From: an uncultured Kiloniellaceae bacterium
Lineage (GTDB): Bacteria > Pseudomonadota > Alphaproteobacteria > Kiloniellales > Kiloniellaceae
Reading direction: 5' to 3'
Assembly: GCA_947493695.1 (NCBI GenBank)
Contig: CANLSF010000008.1
Location: 124,001-188,000 of the forward strand
Length of the DNA stretch: 64,000 nucleotides
Under the pieces are notes generated by a model. The model saw nothing but the letters and a program-made list of their open reading frames with translations. It was not told the origin of the DNA and searched no databases. Position numbers and translations under genes: made by a program. This document shows, one piece after another, positions 35,526 through 43,604 of this stretch. How positions within the stretch are numbered: position 1 is the stretch's first letter; every line of letters begins with the position of its first letter.

Positions 35526-36278
35526 CTACCAGGTCGTCAGCTCTGCTGGCAGATGTTCAAGCCGGTTTGTGTAGACAATGACTCGTGCATTTGACTTGAA
35601 GTCGATCCTGGTGATCGAGGTGTTGTGCGTGGCCCAGTTGGCCTCCCAGTGGCTGGCGTAGTTTTCGTCCTGCCGACCCAGACCTGTGAACTCGTTGATC
35701 AACTGATCGATGAGGTTGCCATGTATGATCATGGCGACGGAATCATCGCTGCCGATGTGGCGACGCTCGAATTCCACGGCGACCTGGTTTGCCCTTTGCA
35801 GAAACAATTCGGTTGTCTCGAAGGGACGACTGTACCAACCGGCCTGATTCATTCCTGACGGCAATTGAAGATCCGGGAACCTGGTTTTGAAGTAGTCCTG
35901 GTCCGGCCCGGGCAGTCCGACTTTCGTTCCGTCTTCGGCATGATCGAAAATACCGTGGTTCTCAAAAATATCGCCATGGGCGACGAGGGGAAGTTTGCAG
36001 GCCTTTGCAACATATTCCGCGGTCAGAATGGAGCGCGTCATCAAACTGCAGTAGATATGGGTTAATCCAAAACCCTGCGGCGCGGCTTCGGGCGCCACCC
36101 GTGGGTGCTGCAAGGGATCGCCGTGAGGATGGGCGAGATAGTCCGCCAGCAACGCCGCTTGCCGGTGACCTGTCTCCGTCAATTCCGGGTCTGGGGCTCT
36201 GCCCGTCGAGTCACCGCCGTTGCGGGCTTGAAGGGCGTTGTTCGCGGATTCACCATGGCGGATGAGATAAAGTCTCAT
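35526..36278 (-). CDS. Histidine phosphatase-family protein
   Basis: 250 aa. The start MRLYLIRHGESANN carries the RHG catalytic motif with the phosphohistidine His; the second His is in MIIHGNLIDQLIN and the acid in ETTELF-type region (GWYSRPFETTELFLQ). Residues 65-85 form the usual insert (GLTHIYCSLMTRSILTAEYV). It resembles phosphoglycerate mutase-like broad-specificity phosphatases. Gene context offers no substrate. Confidence 0.85.
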   Translation of the reverse strand: MRLYLIRHGESANNALQARNGGDSTGRAPDPELTETGHRQAALLADYLAHPHGDPLQHPRVAPEAAPQGFGLTHIYCSLMTRSILTAEYVAKACKLPLVAHGDIFENHGIFDHAEDGTKVGLPGPDQDYFKTRFPDLQLPSGMNQAGWYSRPFETTELFLQRANQVAVEFERRHIGSDDSVAMIIHGNLIDQLINEFTGLGRQDENYASHWEANWATHNTSITRIDFKSNARVIVYTNRLEHLPAELTTW

Positions 36279-36645
36279 GTTGCTTCCCGGACTGTTTTCT
36301 ATGTGGAAAGTGAAGGCTTGATGCCGAGCACCTTGAGGCGAGAGCGGCTGCTTTGAAGCGCCGTGAGATAACTCTTCTAGATGTGTCTGCGTGACTCTGT
36401 AAAGCGCTGAGCTATGGTTTGAGTCTTTTTATTCCGCTCTGCCCGTGACGACACCAACACGCGATTGGGTATGTCACTCGATATGCAGACTGGTACTCAA
36501 TGTTAGCTCAGCAGCCATCTAAGCGAACCGTGGTTGAACTCTCTGAAAATGTGGGGTTTTCTGCATTTGCGTGCTGTGATGCGAGACAGTGGCGGCAAGT
36601 GCCGCGACTTGGAACCGTATGGCCGGATCGGCGGATAGGTAAGCA
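36279..36645. other. Intergenic stretch, 367 bp, nothing recognised
   Basis: Between the divergent histidine phosphatase and GNAT genes. I see no conserved ORF with ribosome site, no tRNA-like fold and no strong palindrome. It should hold both divergent promoters. Confidence 0.4.
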
Positions 36646-37101
36646 ATGATAAAGATACGTCCCTATGACTCTTCCGACTGGTCGAGATTGTGCGAAATAC
36701 ATGATGCCGCGCGTCTTGACGAACTGGATGCCAGCGTTGGACGAGGCGCATTTCTAACCCTGGAGCAAACAGCGGAGAATGAAGGCCTGTTTGACTACAC
36801 GCTGTTTGTGGCGGAAGTGAATGGTCTGGTTCAGGGTTTTGTCGCCTACAGTGAAGAAGAACTCGCGTGGCTTTATGTCGACCCCGAATTTTACCGCAGA
36901 GGCGTCGGGCGCGCGCTCGTTCGCCATGTGAAAGCCGTGTTGGCGCCGACAATTCAAATCGAAATGCTCGAGGGCAATAACCCGGCGCTGGAGCTATACC
37001 TTTCGGAAGGCTTTACGGTCAAAGAGCGTGTCGAAGGAAATCTCGTGGGCAATGAGGCCTTCGCGGCGGTTGGGCTGCTATTGGCGTGGACAGCGCCCTA
37101 A
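36646..37101 (+). CDS. GNAT-family N-acetyltransferase
   Basis: 151 aa. Start supported by GATAGGTAAG just upstream. The fold marks are IRPYDSSDWSRLCEIH, VQGFVAYSEEELAWLYVDPEFYRRGVGRALVRHV (the acetyl-CoA pyrophosphate-binding R/Q-x2-G-x-G/A segment is RRGVGRA) and a final NNPALELYLSEGFTVKER. It precedes doeA by 178 bp. In the ectoine pathway an acetylated intermediate is deacetylated by DoeB, but this enzyme is not a recognisable EctA. Substrate unknown. Confidence 0.85.
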   Translation: MIKIRPYDSSDWSRLCEIHDAARLDELDASVGRGAFLTLEQTAENEGLFDYTLFVAEVNGLVQGFVAYSEEELAWLYVDPEFYRRGVGRALVRHVKAVLAPTIQIEMLEGNNPALELYLSEGFTVKERVEGNLVGNEAFAAVGLLLAWTAP

Positions 37102-37279
37102 GCTTAGAATCGATCCACCTGTCTGGTGTGTTTGGAGCTGCGGCGCTTTGGAGATCCAGGCTCTTCGGAGCTTTCAGGATTACCGACATTGCCGGCAGCG
37201 ACGGCGCGATTGAGCAAGACAGTCTTCGCGATCACTGCTATGAGGGATTCTGTCTAGAGTTATAGATGAAAGTATCGCC

Positions 37280-38461
37280 TTGCCTGACATTACCCTGAAT
37301 TTCAGCCGCGCCGAGTACGCCGAGCGCCTGACCAAAACCCGCGCCGCCATGGAACAGGCGAAGGTCGAACTGATCGTCATTTCCGATCCTTCGAACATGG
37401 CCTGGCTGACCGGGTATGACGGCTGGTCCTTCTATGTGCATCAGGCTGTGGTGGTTGCCCAGGAGGGCGAACCGGTATGGTGGGGCCGCAACATGGACGG
37501 CAATGGCGCGCGCCGAACGGTTTATATGACCGAAGACAACATCGTCGGCTATCCGGACCACTTCGTGCAGTCCACCGAACGCCATCCCATGGACCATCTT
37601 TCCGAGACGCTCAAGGCGCGAGGCTGGGACGGCCTGCGTATCGGTGTCGAGATGGATAACTACTGGTTCTCGGCAGCAGCTTTCGAATCTCTAAAGCACC
37701 ACCTCCCCCACGCAAGCTTCAGTGACGCGACGGCGCTGGTGAACTGGCAGCGTGCCGTGAAGAGCCCGGCCGAGATCGAATTCATGCGCCGCGCCGCGCG
37801 GATCGTCGAGGCCATGCATGCACGCATTCTTGAATTGGCGGAACCGGGTTTGCCGAAAAACGAACTGGTCGCCGAGATCTATGCGACCGGGATCCGAGGC
37901 GCGGACGGTCACTGGGGTGACTACTCCGCCATCGTGCCTATGCTGCCCTCGGGCGTCGATGCCTCGGCGCCGCATCTGACCTGGGACGACCGGCCTTTTA
38001 AACAGGGCGAAGGCACATTCTTTGAGATCGGCGGCTGCTACCGCCGCTATCAGTGTCCGCAGTCTCGTTCGATCTTTTTCGGCAAGCCGCCACAGAAGTT
38101 CCTGGACGCGGAAGCGGCGGTGCTGGAGGCCATTGAAGCAGGTCTGGAGGCTGCCAAACCGGGCAATAGCTGCGAGGATCTGGCGACCGCCTTCTTCTCC
38201 ACCCTGGACAAATTTGGCATCAAGAAGGAAGGCCGCTGCGGTTATGCCATCGGCCTTTCCTATCCGCCGGACTGGGGAGAACGGACCATGTCTTTCCGGG
38301 CCGGGGACAAGACGCTGTTGCAGCCGGGTATGACCTTTCACTTTATGCCGGCGATCTGGCTGGATGACGGCGGCCTGGAGATTACTGAACCGATCCTGAT
38401 CACCGAGCAGGGCGCGGAGTGCTTCTGTTCAACCCCACGTAAACTCTTCATCAAGGACTGA
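37280..38461 (+). CDS. doeA: Ectoine hydrolase (DoeA/EutD), M24 fold
   Basis: 393 aa. The start is TTG 37280 with GAAAG about 8 nt upstream; the only nearby ATG (37266) is out of frame. It is a creatinase/M24 fold protein with a hallmark set seen in ectoine hydrolases: MAWLTGYDGWSFYVHQ near the start, GEGTFFEIGG around residues 243-251 (Glu249 a candidate catalytic residue by analogy with EutD) and SYPPDWGERTMS near residue 335. The enzyme opens the ectoine ring to N-acetyl-diaminobutyrate isomers, in a complex with DoeB/EutE. The doeB gene follows 10 bp downstream, which settles the pairing. Confidence 0.87.
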   Translation: MPDITLNFSRAEYAERLTKTRAAMEQAKVELIVISDPSNMAWLTGYDGWSFYVHQAVVVAQEGEPVWWGRNMDGNGARRTVYMTEDNIVGYPDHFVQSTERHPMDHLSETLKARGWDGLRIGVEMDNYWFSAAAFESLKHHLPHASFSDATALVNWQRAVKSPAEIEFMRRAARIVEAMHARILELAEPGLPKNELVAEIYATGIRGADGHWGDYSAIVPMLPSGVDASAPHLTWDDRPFKQGEGTFFEIGGCYRRYQCPQSRSIFFGKPPQKFLDAEAAVLEAIEAGLEAAKPGNSCEDLATAFFSTLDKFGIKKEGRCGYAIGLSYPPDWGERTMSFRAGDKTLLQPGMTFHFMPAIWLDDGGLEITEPILITEQGAECFCSTPRKLFIKD

Positions 38462-38471
38462 GAAAGAGCCT

Positions 38472-39479
38472 ATGACCGAATCCGATCTGCGCCCGTCGCC
38501 CATCACGGCCACCGTCGATTTCGAAGCCGAGGGCGTTCAGCACGGCTTCCTGCGATTACCCTACAGCAGCGACGAGTCAGCCTGGGGCGCGATCATGATG
38601 CCGGTCACCGTGGTGAAAAGGGGCGAGGGGCCGACGGCGCTCTTGACCGGCGGCAATCACGGCGATGAATACGAAGGTCCCATCTCGCTTTTCGATCTGG
38701 CGCAAAAGCTCACGGCGGAAGAGGTCTCGGGCCGGGTGATCATCGTGCCGGCCATGAACTATCCCGCCTTCTGCGCCGGCACCCGCACTTCGCCCATCGA
38801 CAAAGGCAACATGAACAGGGTGTTTCCGGGACGGCCGGATGGCAGCGTGACGGAGAAAATCGCGGACTACTTCACGCGCGTTCTGCTGCCCCTCTCCGAT
38901 ATCGTGCTGGACATCCATGCGGGTGGAAAGACACTGACCTTTCTGCCCTTCGCCGCCACGCTCTCGCGTCGTGACAAGGAGCTGGAGGCGAAGGGCTTCG
39001 AGGCGGTGGCCGCCTTTTGCGCGCCCTGGTCCGTGCGGCTGGACGCCATCGACTCGACCGGCATGATCGATGCGATCGCCGAAGAACAGGGCAAGGTCTT
39101 TGTGACCACGGAACTGGGCGGCGGCGGCAGCGCGAGCGCAGAGACCGCCGGCATCGCGAAACGCGGGGTGCGCAATCTGCTTCGTCACGCCGGCATTCTC
39201 TCCGGCGAGATCGAACTCTCGCCGACCCGCAGGCTCGACTTGTCTTCCGAGGACTGTTTGGTCGTCGCCGAAGACCCGGGTCTGCTTGAGCTCTGCGTCG
39301 ATCTGGGTGATCCCGTATCGGTAGGGGATCTCATCGCGCGAGTCTATCCCATCGGTCGGACGGGCGTCGCACCTCTCGAGCACAGAGCCAGGATCAATGG
39401 CTTGCTCGCCGGCCGGCATTTTCCCGGGCTGATTAAACCCGGCGATGTTCTGGCCGTGGTCGGGGTTGTTTCCGAATGA
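38472..39479 (+). CDS. doeB: N-acetyl-L-2,4-diaminobutanoate deacetylase (DoeB/EutE)
   Basis: 335 aa succinylglutamate desuccinylase/aspartoacylase-family zinc enzyme. The zinc site is visible as NHGDEYEG (His63, Glu66) and DIHAGGKT. It removes the acetyl group from the DoeA product to give diaminobutyrate. The N-terminal VDFEAEGVQHGFLRLPYSSDESAWG is typical of EutE. It forms a two-gene operon with doeA. The next genes in the pathway (aminotransferase doeD and semialdehyde dehydrogenase doeC) are not adjacent. Confidence 0.87.
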   Translation: MTESDLRPSPITATVDFEAEGVQHGFLRLPYSSDESAWGAIMMPVTVVKRGEGPTALLTGGNHGDEYEGPISLFDLAQKLTAEEVSGRVIIVPAMNYPAFCAGTRTSPIDKGNMNRVFPGRPDGSVTEKIADYFTRVLLPLSDIVLDIHAGGKTLTFLPFAATLSRRDKELEAKGFEAVAAFCAPWSVRLDAIDSTGMIDAIAEEQGKVFVTTELGGGGSASAETAGIAKRGVRNLLRHAGILSGEIELSPTRRLDLSSEDCLVVAEDPGLLELCVDLGDPVSVGDLIARVYPIGRTGVAPLEHRARINGLLAGRHFPGLIKPGDVLAVVGVVSE

Positions 39480-39530
39480 AATCGGCGATTCTTCTGAACC
39501 GCCGGTTTTACATCCGCAATGTATTTTGGC

Positions 39531-40217
39531 CTACGCTGTCTTCCTGCGCCGCGTGAATCCCAGCGCTGCAAGGCCAACTCCGAATATCGCGAGAGATGCG
39601 GGCTCCGGAACAGAGGTCGTTAGTTGCCCGAAGTAGACATCGTCGACCGCGAAATTGCTCCCCTGAATGTCGTCGCCAGCCATAAGAAAGGAGACGCGGG
39701 CAATAGGAACCTCGGTGCTGATCACCCCGAGAAAACTTGAAAAGCTGCCGGCTGGTGTGATGGGGCCGTCAAGCGCGGCGAGTAGGCCATCGCCAATGTT
39801 CGAGGCAGTCATGCGGACACCGAGGGGCCCGCCAAAGCTGTCGACGAAGGCGCCGACGGCCATGGTTCCCGCCGGAAGTTCGGCGTTGATCTGCTCGTCG
39901 AAGTCGCCGGGCAGCTCACCGTCGGAAATGGAGCGGTTGCCTGAGCGCGATATGGAAGTTTCGATGAAAAGATCTGTTTCCGCCGTCCAGACGAGTCCGA
40001 GACTGTTGGTGCCATTGGGGTTGCTGCCGTTGACCCAGGGGTCGTTTTCGAAAGTCTCGACCATCAAGGCTCCGGCGGCAGCCTCAAAGTCTGCGAAGTT
40101 GGTATAGGTCAGAACGACAGCCGAAGCGCTGCCGGTTATGGCGTTTGCTGCGCTGAAAATGCACAACGCCAAGGCGCCGTGAAGAAAGGATTTGGTGCGG
40201 CGGATTTTGAAACACAT
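39531..40217 (-). CDS. PEP-CTERM sorting-domain exported protein
   Basis: 228 aa. A signal peptide spans about residues 1-36 (LHGALALCIFSAANAITGSASA). The C-terminal tail VPEPASLAIFGVGLAALGFTRRRKTA is a PEP-CTERM signal: VPEP, a membrane span and an RRR cluster, recognised by an exosortase. The middle part (DLFIETSISRSGNRSISDG, GTMAVGAFVDSFGG, FAVDDVYFG) looks like a beta-sandwich with an NFxDF Asp-rich start, as in many secreted PEP-CTERM proteins. No exosortase lies in this window. It may belong to an extracellular polysaccharide system encoded elsewhere. Confidence 0.85.
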   Translation of the reverse strand: MCFKIRRTKSFLHGALALCIFSAANAITGSASAVVLTYTNFADFEAAAGALMVETFENDPWVNGSNPNGTNSLGLVWTAETDLFIETSISRSGNRSISDGELPGDFDEQINAELPAGTMAVGAFVDSFGGPLGVRMTASNIGDGLLAALDGPITPAGSFSSFLGVISTEVPIARVSFLMAGDDIQGSNFAVDDVYFGQLTTSVPEPASLAIFGVGLAALGFTRRRKTA

Positions 40218-40401
40218 GATTCTGTCTTTCTTAGATTTAACTTCTTGAGTCCGTCCGGAACGGCAGAAAATTTGTTTGCTTAAGAATGAGATGGAGTGCC
40301 GTTTTATAGGCCAAGCGGGCTGGCGCTATGAACCCGCAATGCTGCAAAATCACTATGTATTTTTGCTGTCCGCCGACAGGTGTCAGTTTTTTTGGATTGC
40401 T

Positions 40402-40418
40402 ACCGGGCCTTGCCCGGT
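40402..40418. other. Hairpin after the EamA gene
   Basis: ACCGGGC-CTT-GCCCGGT, a perfect 7-bp stem, lies 23 bp beyond the EamA stop on the minus strand. An outer pair GATTGC (40395-40400) and GCAATC (40433-40438) surrounds it. No T-tract follows on the minus strand, so it is probably an mRNA 3' structure rather than a canonical intrinsic terminator. Confidence 0.4.
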
Positions 40419-40440
40419 TGCGCCGAATGCTTGCAATCGG

Positions 40441-41286
40441 CTACCTCGGCGGATTGGCCTTTGCCTTCACGACGCGCTCGCGGTGCAGCGTATAGGCGCC
40501 CGTCGCAACGATGATCAGCGCGCCGAACCAGGTCCATTCATCCGGCAGTTCGCCGAAGATCAGCCAGCCGTATATCGTTCCCCAGATCAGCAGGCTGTAG
40601 TGCACCGGCGCCAGCACGACGGCTTCCGCCAGTTCAAGCGACTTGATGACCATGATTTCAGCCACCGCCGCCATCACCGCGATGCTGGCCAGAAGTCCCA
40701 GTTCCAGTCCCCAGGCCGGTGTCTGCCAGACAAAAGGTAAGGGCAGAGTCAGCAGTAAGCTGGCGCTCAGCGCGGTATAGGCCACGGTCGTTACTGTCCG
40801 GTCGGAACCGCTGAGCCGCCGCGACAGGATCTGGCGCAGTGCAAAGAGGCTCGCGGCGACAAGCACCAGAAACATTGCGGGATGGAAAACGCCCAGTCCC
40901 GGACGGATCACGATCAGCATGCCTACGAAGCCAATGGTGATGGCTGTCCAGCGGCGCGGCCCGACATGCTCCTTCAGAAGAACCGCACCCATGACCGTCA
41001 CCATAAAAGGGGCGACAAAACTGACTGCCACCGCATCGGCAAGGGGCACATATGTCACTGCGAGGATAAAAAGGGCGGCCGAGCCCGCTGCCAGGGCGCC
41101 GCGTCCGATCTGCAGCCAGGGGTGTGCGGTCTCCAGTACGCTGCGGCCACGCAGCGCCAACAGGATCAGTACCCCGATAAACAGCCCCAACTGCCGCGAC
41201 CAGGCGATCTGGATCGGGTCCAGGCTGTCGGTCAGAAACTTGGCTTGGGTATCCACGGCGGAGAAGAGAAACAGCCCGCCCGCCAT
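40441..41286 (-). CDS. EamA-family (DMT) transporter
   Basis: 281 aa with about ten helices. From the ATG at 41286 the first helix is short (MAGGLFLFSAVDTQAKFL). Translating upstream in the same frame gives ISNLRGIAC just before this Met, as in many EamA proteins, without a stop or a standard start codon nearby; the true start may be a rare codon further upstream. Residues 75-95 (LQIGRGALAAGSAALFILAVTYVPLADAVAVSFVAPFM) carry the family motif. The role is unknown export; the other DMT gene is at 12.9 kb. Confidence 0.8.
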   Translation of the reverse strand: MAGGLFLFSAVDTQAKFLTDSLDPIQIAWSRQLGLFIGVLILLALRGRSVLETAHPWLQIGRGALAAGSAALFILAVTYVPLADAVAVSFVAPFMVTVMGAVLLKEHVGPRRWTAITIGFVGMLIVIRPGLGVFHPAMFLVLVAASLFALRQILSRRLSGSDRTVTTVAYTALSASLLLTLPLPFVWQTPAWGLELGLLASIAVMAAVAEIMVIKSLELAEAVVLAPVHYSLLIWGTIYGWLIFGELPDEWTWFGALIIVATGAYTLHRERVVKAKANPPR

Positions 41287-41467
41287 GCAGGCAATGCCGC
41301 GGAGGTTACTTATGCCGCGTGGCAGGTTTTTCGGTGCGGACGTCGTGGGGAAAGCGATAGGAGGGCTCCAGGGTTTGGCTGCATGTCGAGGGCAGATGGA
41401 CGGTGTAGCCCTTCACGGGCTGTCGGTCTATCAAAGAAAAGACGTTCGGGAAAAGGTGTTGTTTGGT

Positions 41468-41518
41468 GTCTGTCGGGAGTCGCTGTGCCGCAAGATTTTA
41501 GGATCTTACCCGACAGAC
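41468..41518. repeat. Nested inverted repeat between EamA and GNAT genes
   Basis: GTCTGTCGGG (41468-41477) and CCCGACAGAC (41509-41518) are perfect 10-bp inverted repeats. Inside is a second hairpin, AAGAT (41492-41496) and ATCTT (41503-41507). The arrangement lies in the 372-bp gap 41287-41658 without any other feature I can support, 140 bp before the GNAT gene. It could be a regulatory RNA fold or an element end remnant. Confidence 0.55.
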
Positions 41519-41658
41519 AAGTGGTCATGGTCTGCGGCGAAGGGCAAGGATTGAACGGCATGAGGTGGGTTCTTGTTGGCATTTAACGTTCGGTTACACT
41601 GGTAACAATTCCATGAGATTATCGCCGCACAATGCGAAGTACTTCCGTAAGGGATAAG

Positions 41659-42162
41659 ATGACCGACATACCAAGACTTGAGACCGAACGCCTGATCCTT
41701 CGTGCCCCCGGGATGGAGGACTGGCCTGACTACGCCGATCTGATGTTGTCGCCGCGCGCTGTCTATATGGATGGGCCGTTTACCGTCTCTTATGCCTGGG
41801 GAATGTTCTGTCACGACATAGCGCAGTGGCCATTGATGGGCCATGGGGCCTTGATGATGGAAGAACGCGCCAGTGGCGCATGTCTCGGTCAGGTCGGTAT
41901 CAACCACGGACCGCTTTTCCCGGAACATGAACTGGGCTGGCTGCTTTACCAGCATGCAGAAGGACGAGGCTTTGCCTTTGAGGCAGCGAAGGCTTTGCGG
42001 GACTGGGGCTTCAAGGAACGTCGCCTTGAGACTTTGGTCAGCTACATTGATCCCGGCAACCTCCGCTCCCAGAGGCTCGCAGAACGACTGGGGGCCAAGC
42101 TTGATGAAGGGGCGGTCCGCCAGGACCCGACCGATCTGGTTTTCCGGCATCCCAAGTCCTGA
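41659..42162 (+). CDS. GNAT-family N-acetyltransferase (RimJ/RimL type)
   Basis: 167 aa from ATG 41659, with TAAGGGA (41648-41654) as ribosome site; nine further in-frame codons upstream are not needed. It begins LETERLILRAPGMEDW, typical of RimJ/RimL-like acetyltransferases, then ELGWLLYQHAEGRGFAFEAAKALRDWGFKE with the acetyl-CoA loop and SYIDPGNLRSQRLAERLGA. Such enzymes acetylate protein N-termini, ribosomal proteins or small amines. The gene is followed by a small acidic protein gene 46 bp later. Confidence 0.87.
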   Translation: MTDIPRLETERLILRAPGMEDWPDYADLMLSPRAVYMDGPFTVSYAWGMFCHDIAQWPLMGHGALMMEERASGACLGQVGINHGPLFPEHELGWLLYQHAEGRGFAFEAAKALRDWGFKERRLETLVSYIDPGNLRSQRLAERLGAKLDEGAVRQDPTDLVFRHPKS

Positions 42163-42208
42163 GTCCGGCAGGAAATGAGCCGCTGCGAGTGTTAGCGAGG
42201 GAGGGGCA

Positions 42209-42523
42209 ATGCCAACAGAGCGAGACGAATTTGTAAAAAGAGCGCGGGTGATCGGGCCAATGCCGCTGTTTGTCAAAGTTGCTGAAGCACTTTGGGGTGT
42301 AGGTGTTGACTACGACTCAGATGGCGACTCTTCCTTTCCCGAGGATACGAATTGGAGAGAGCTTACGGTAATACTAAGACCTGACTACGACGAGCGGGTC
42401 GATATTGATCCTGATGGCGACGACCGGAACAGTATAATTCTACGATCTGATTCCCAGGTACTTTTGACCCGGACGTTGAATTTCCTCGTCAGTTGTGGCG
42501 CCGTGCGTCAATTCGACAAGTAA
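42209..42523 (+). CDS. Small acidic protein of unknown function with two DxDxDG loops
   Basis: 104 aa, start ATG 42209 with GAGGGAGGGG just upstream. I do not recognise the family. Residues 34-45 (DYDSDGDSSFPE) fit the spacing of an EF-hand loop, with Asp at 1, 3, 5, Gly at 6 and Glu at 12; residues 65-76 (DIDPDGDDRNSI) repeat the DxDxDG start but end in Ile. The flanking segments are not obviously helical, so calcium binding is a suggestion only. It may be co-transcribed with the GNAT gene. Confidence 0.55.
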   Translation: MPTERDEFVKRARVIGPMPLFVKVAEALWGVGVDYDSDGDSSFPEDTNWRELTVILRPDYDERVDIDPDGDDRNSIILRSDSQVLLTRTLNFLVSCGAVRQFDK

Positions 42524-42602
42524 ATCGAGTCTACGGGCGGGTACAAAAAGATTCATCTGCCGACACCGGAAACTTTCCGCCTGCCGTTTGAGTTTCTGAA
42601 AC

Positions 42603-43520
42603 CTAAGCGCTTTCCGCCGCTTCCCGCACGAGTGACCTGAGCCATTTGTGCTTTGGTGAAGCGTTGTCTCGCTTGTGCCAATAGTGATGAAAATTCAGGG
42701 TCGGAGTTGGGAAAGGGCAGGGGAAGCTGGCGAAATCGCTCATGATGAAATGCCCGAGGCGTGACGGCAGTGTTGCGATCAGCGGCGTGCCGCGCATCAG
42801 GGTCGAGAGTGCGATGAAGCCTGGAACCTCCAGGGTAAAGTTACGCTGGTAACCGGTCTTGAGTAGCAGGTCATCGACCAGACTGCGGTTTTCGTTGGTG
42901 AAGCTGACCCGGGCATGCTGGGCCTGGACATAGGATTCGAGATCGTGAGGCGGATCCACCATCTCGGCGTCGTAGAAACAGGTAAAGGTTTCGGTGAAGA
43001 GCATCTGGCCCATGATGTCTTCGCTGTCGCGTAGCGAGAGCGGCGAGATCACCAGGTCGGTGCGCCGCGCTCGCAAGTCTTCGATAATGCGCCCGGCGGT
43101 ATTGATGATCTTGAGTCCGGCCTTGGGGGCCTGCTCCCGGATTTTGCGAAACACCTTGGGCATTAGCAGTTCACGCTGAAAGTCGTGGGCGGAGATGACG
43201 AAGCGGTCAGTCAGTTCGGCGGCGGAGAAGTCATCTGTTTCTCCCAGGTCCTTTAAAGCGTCCAACAGACTATCCACACGTCCGGCCAGCCGGTCGGCGC
43301 GCTCAGACGGAATGATGTTCCGGCCCGATTTGATAAAAAGCGGATCCTTCAGCAGATCGCGCAGCCTCGAGAGGCCGTGGCTGACCGTCGATTGGTTGAC
43401 TCCGAGGCGGGCGGCGGCAGCGGTCACCGACTGCTCGTCGTAGACGGTCTTGAACATCAGAAGCAGGCGGCCGTCGACGTTTAAATAATCGAATTCCTTC
43501 ATATGGTTTATCAAACACAT
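42603..43520 (-). CDS. LysR-family transcriptional regulator
   Basis: 305 aa from the ATG at 43520; a second ATG at 43502 is equally possible since neither has a clear ribosome site. The winged helix (MFKTVYDEQSVTAAAARLGVNQSTVSHGLSRLRDLL) is followed by a co-inducer domain with FTCFYDAEMVDPPHDLESYV. It resembles NodD/TdcA-like LysR proteins. It is divergent from an MFS drug transporter gene over 84 bp, where an inverted repeat ATGCAA/TTGCAT (43519-43524 and 43546-43551) overlaps the first ATG and could be the operator; this slightly favours the shorter start. Confidence 0.85.
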   Translation of the reverse strand: MCLINHMKEFDYLNVDGRLLLMFKTVYDEQSVTAAAARLGVNQSTVSHGLSRLRDLLKDPLFIKSGRNIIPSERADRLAGRVDSLLDALKDLGETDDFSAAELTDRFVISAHDFQRELLMPKVFRKIREQAPKAGLKIINTAGRIIEDLRARRTDLVISPLSLRDSEDIMGQMLFTETFTCFYDAEMVDPPHDLESYVQAQHARVSFTNENRSLVDDLLLKTGYQRNFTLEVPGFIALSTLMRGTPLIATLPSRLGHFIMSDFASFPCPFPTPTLNFHHYWHKRDNASPKHKWLRSLVREAAESA

Positions 43521-43604
43521 GCAATTGATCGATACAAGTCCGACCTTGCATACTGGGGAGGTAAGGTCACGCCCGGTGCCCTTTTTTTCATTCTTCGGTA
43601 GTTC

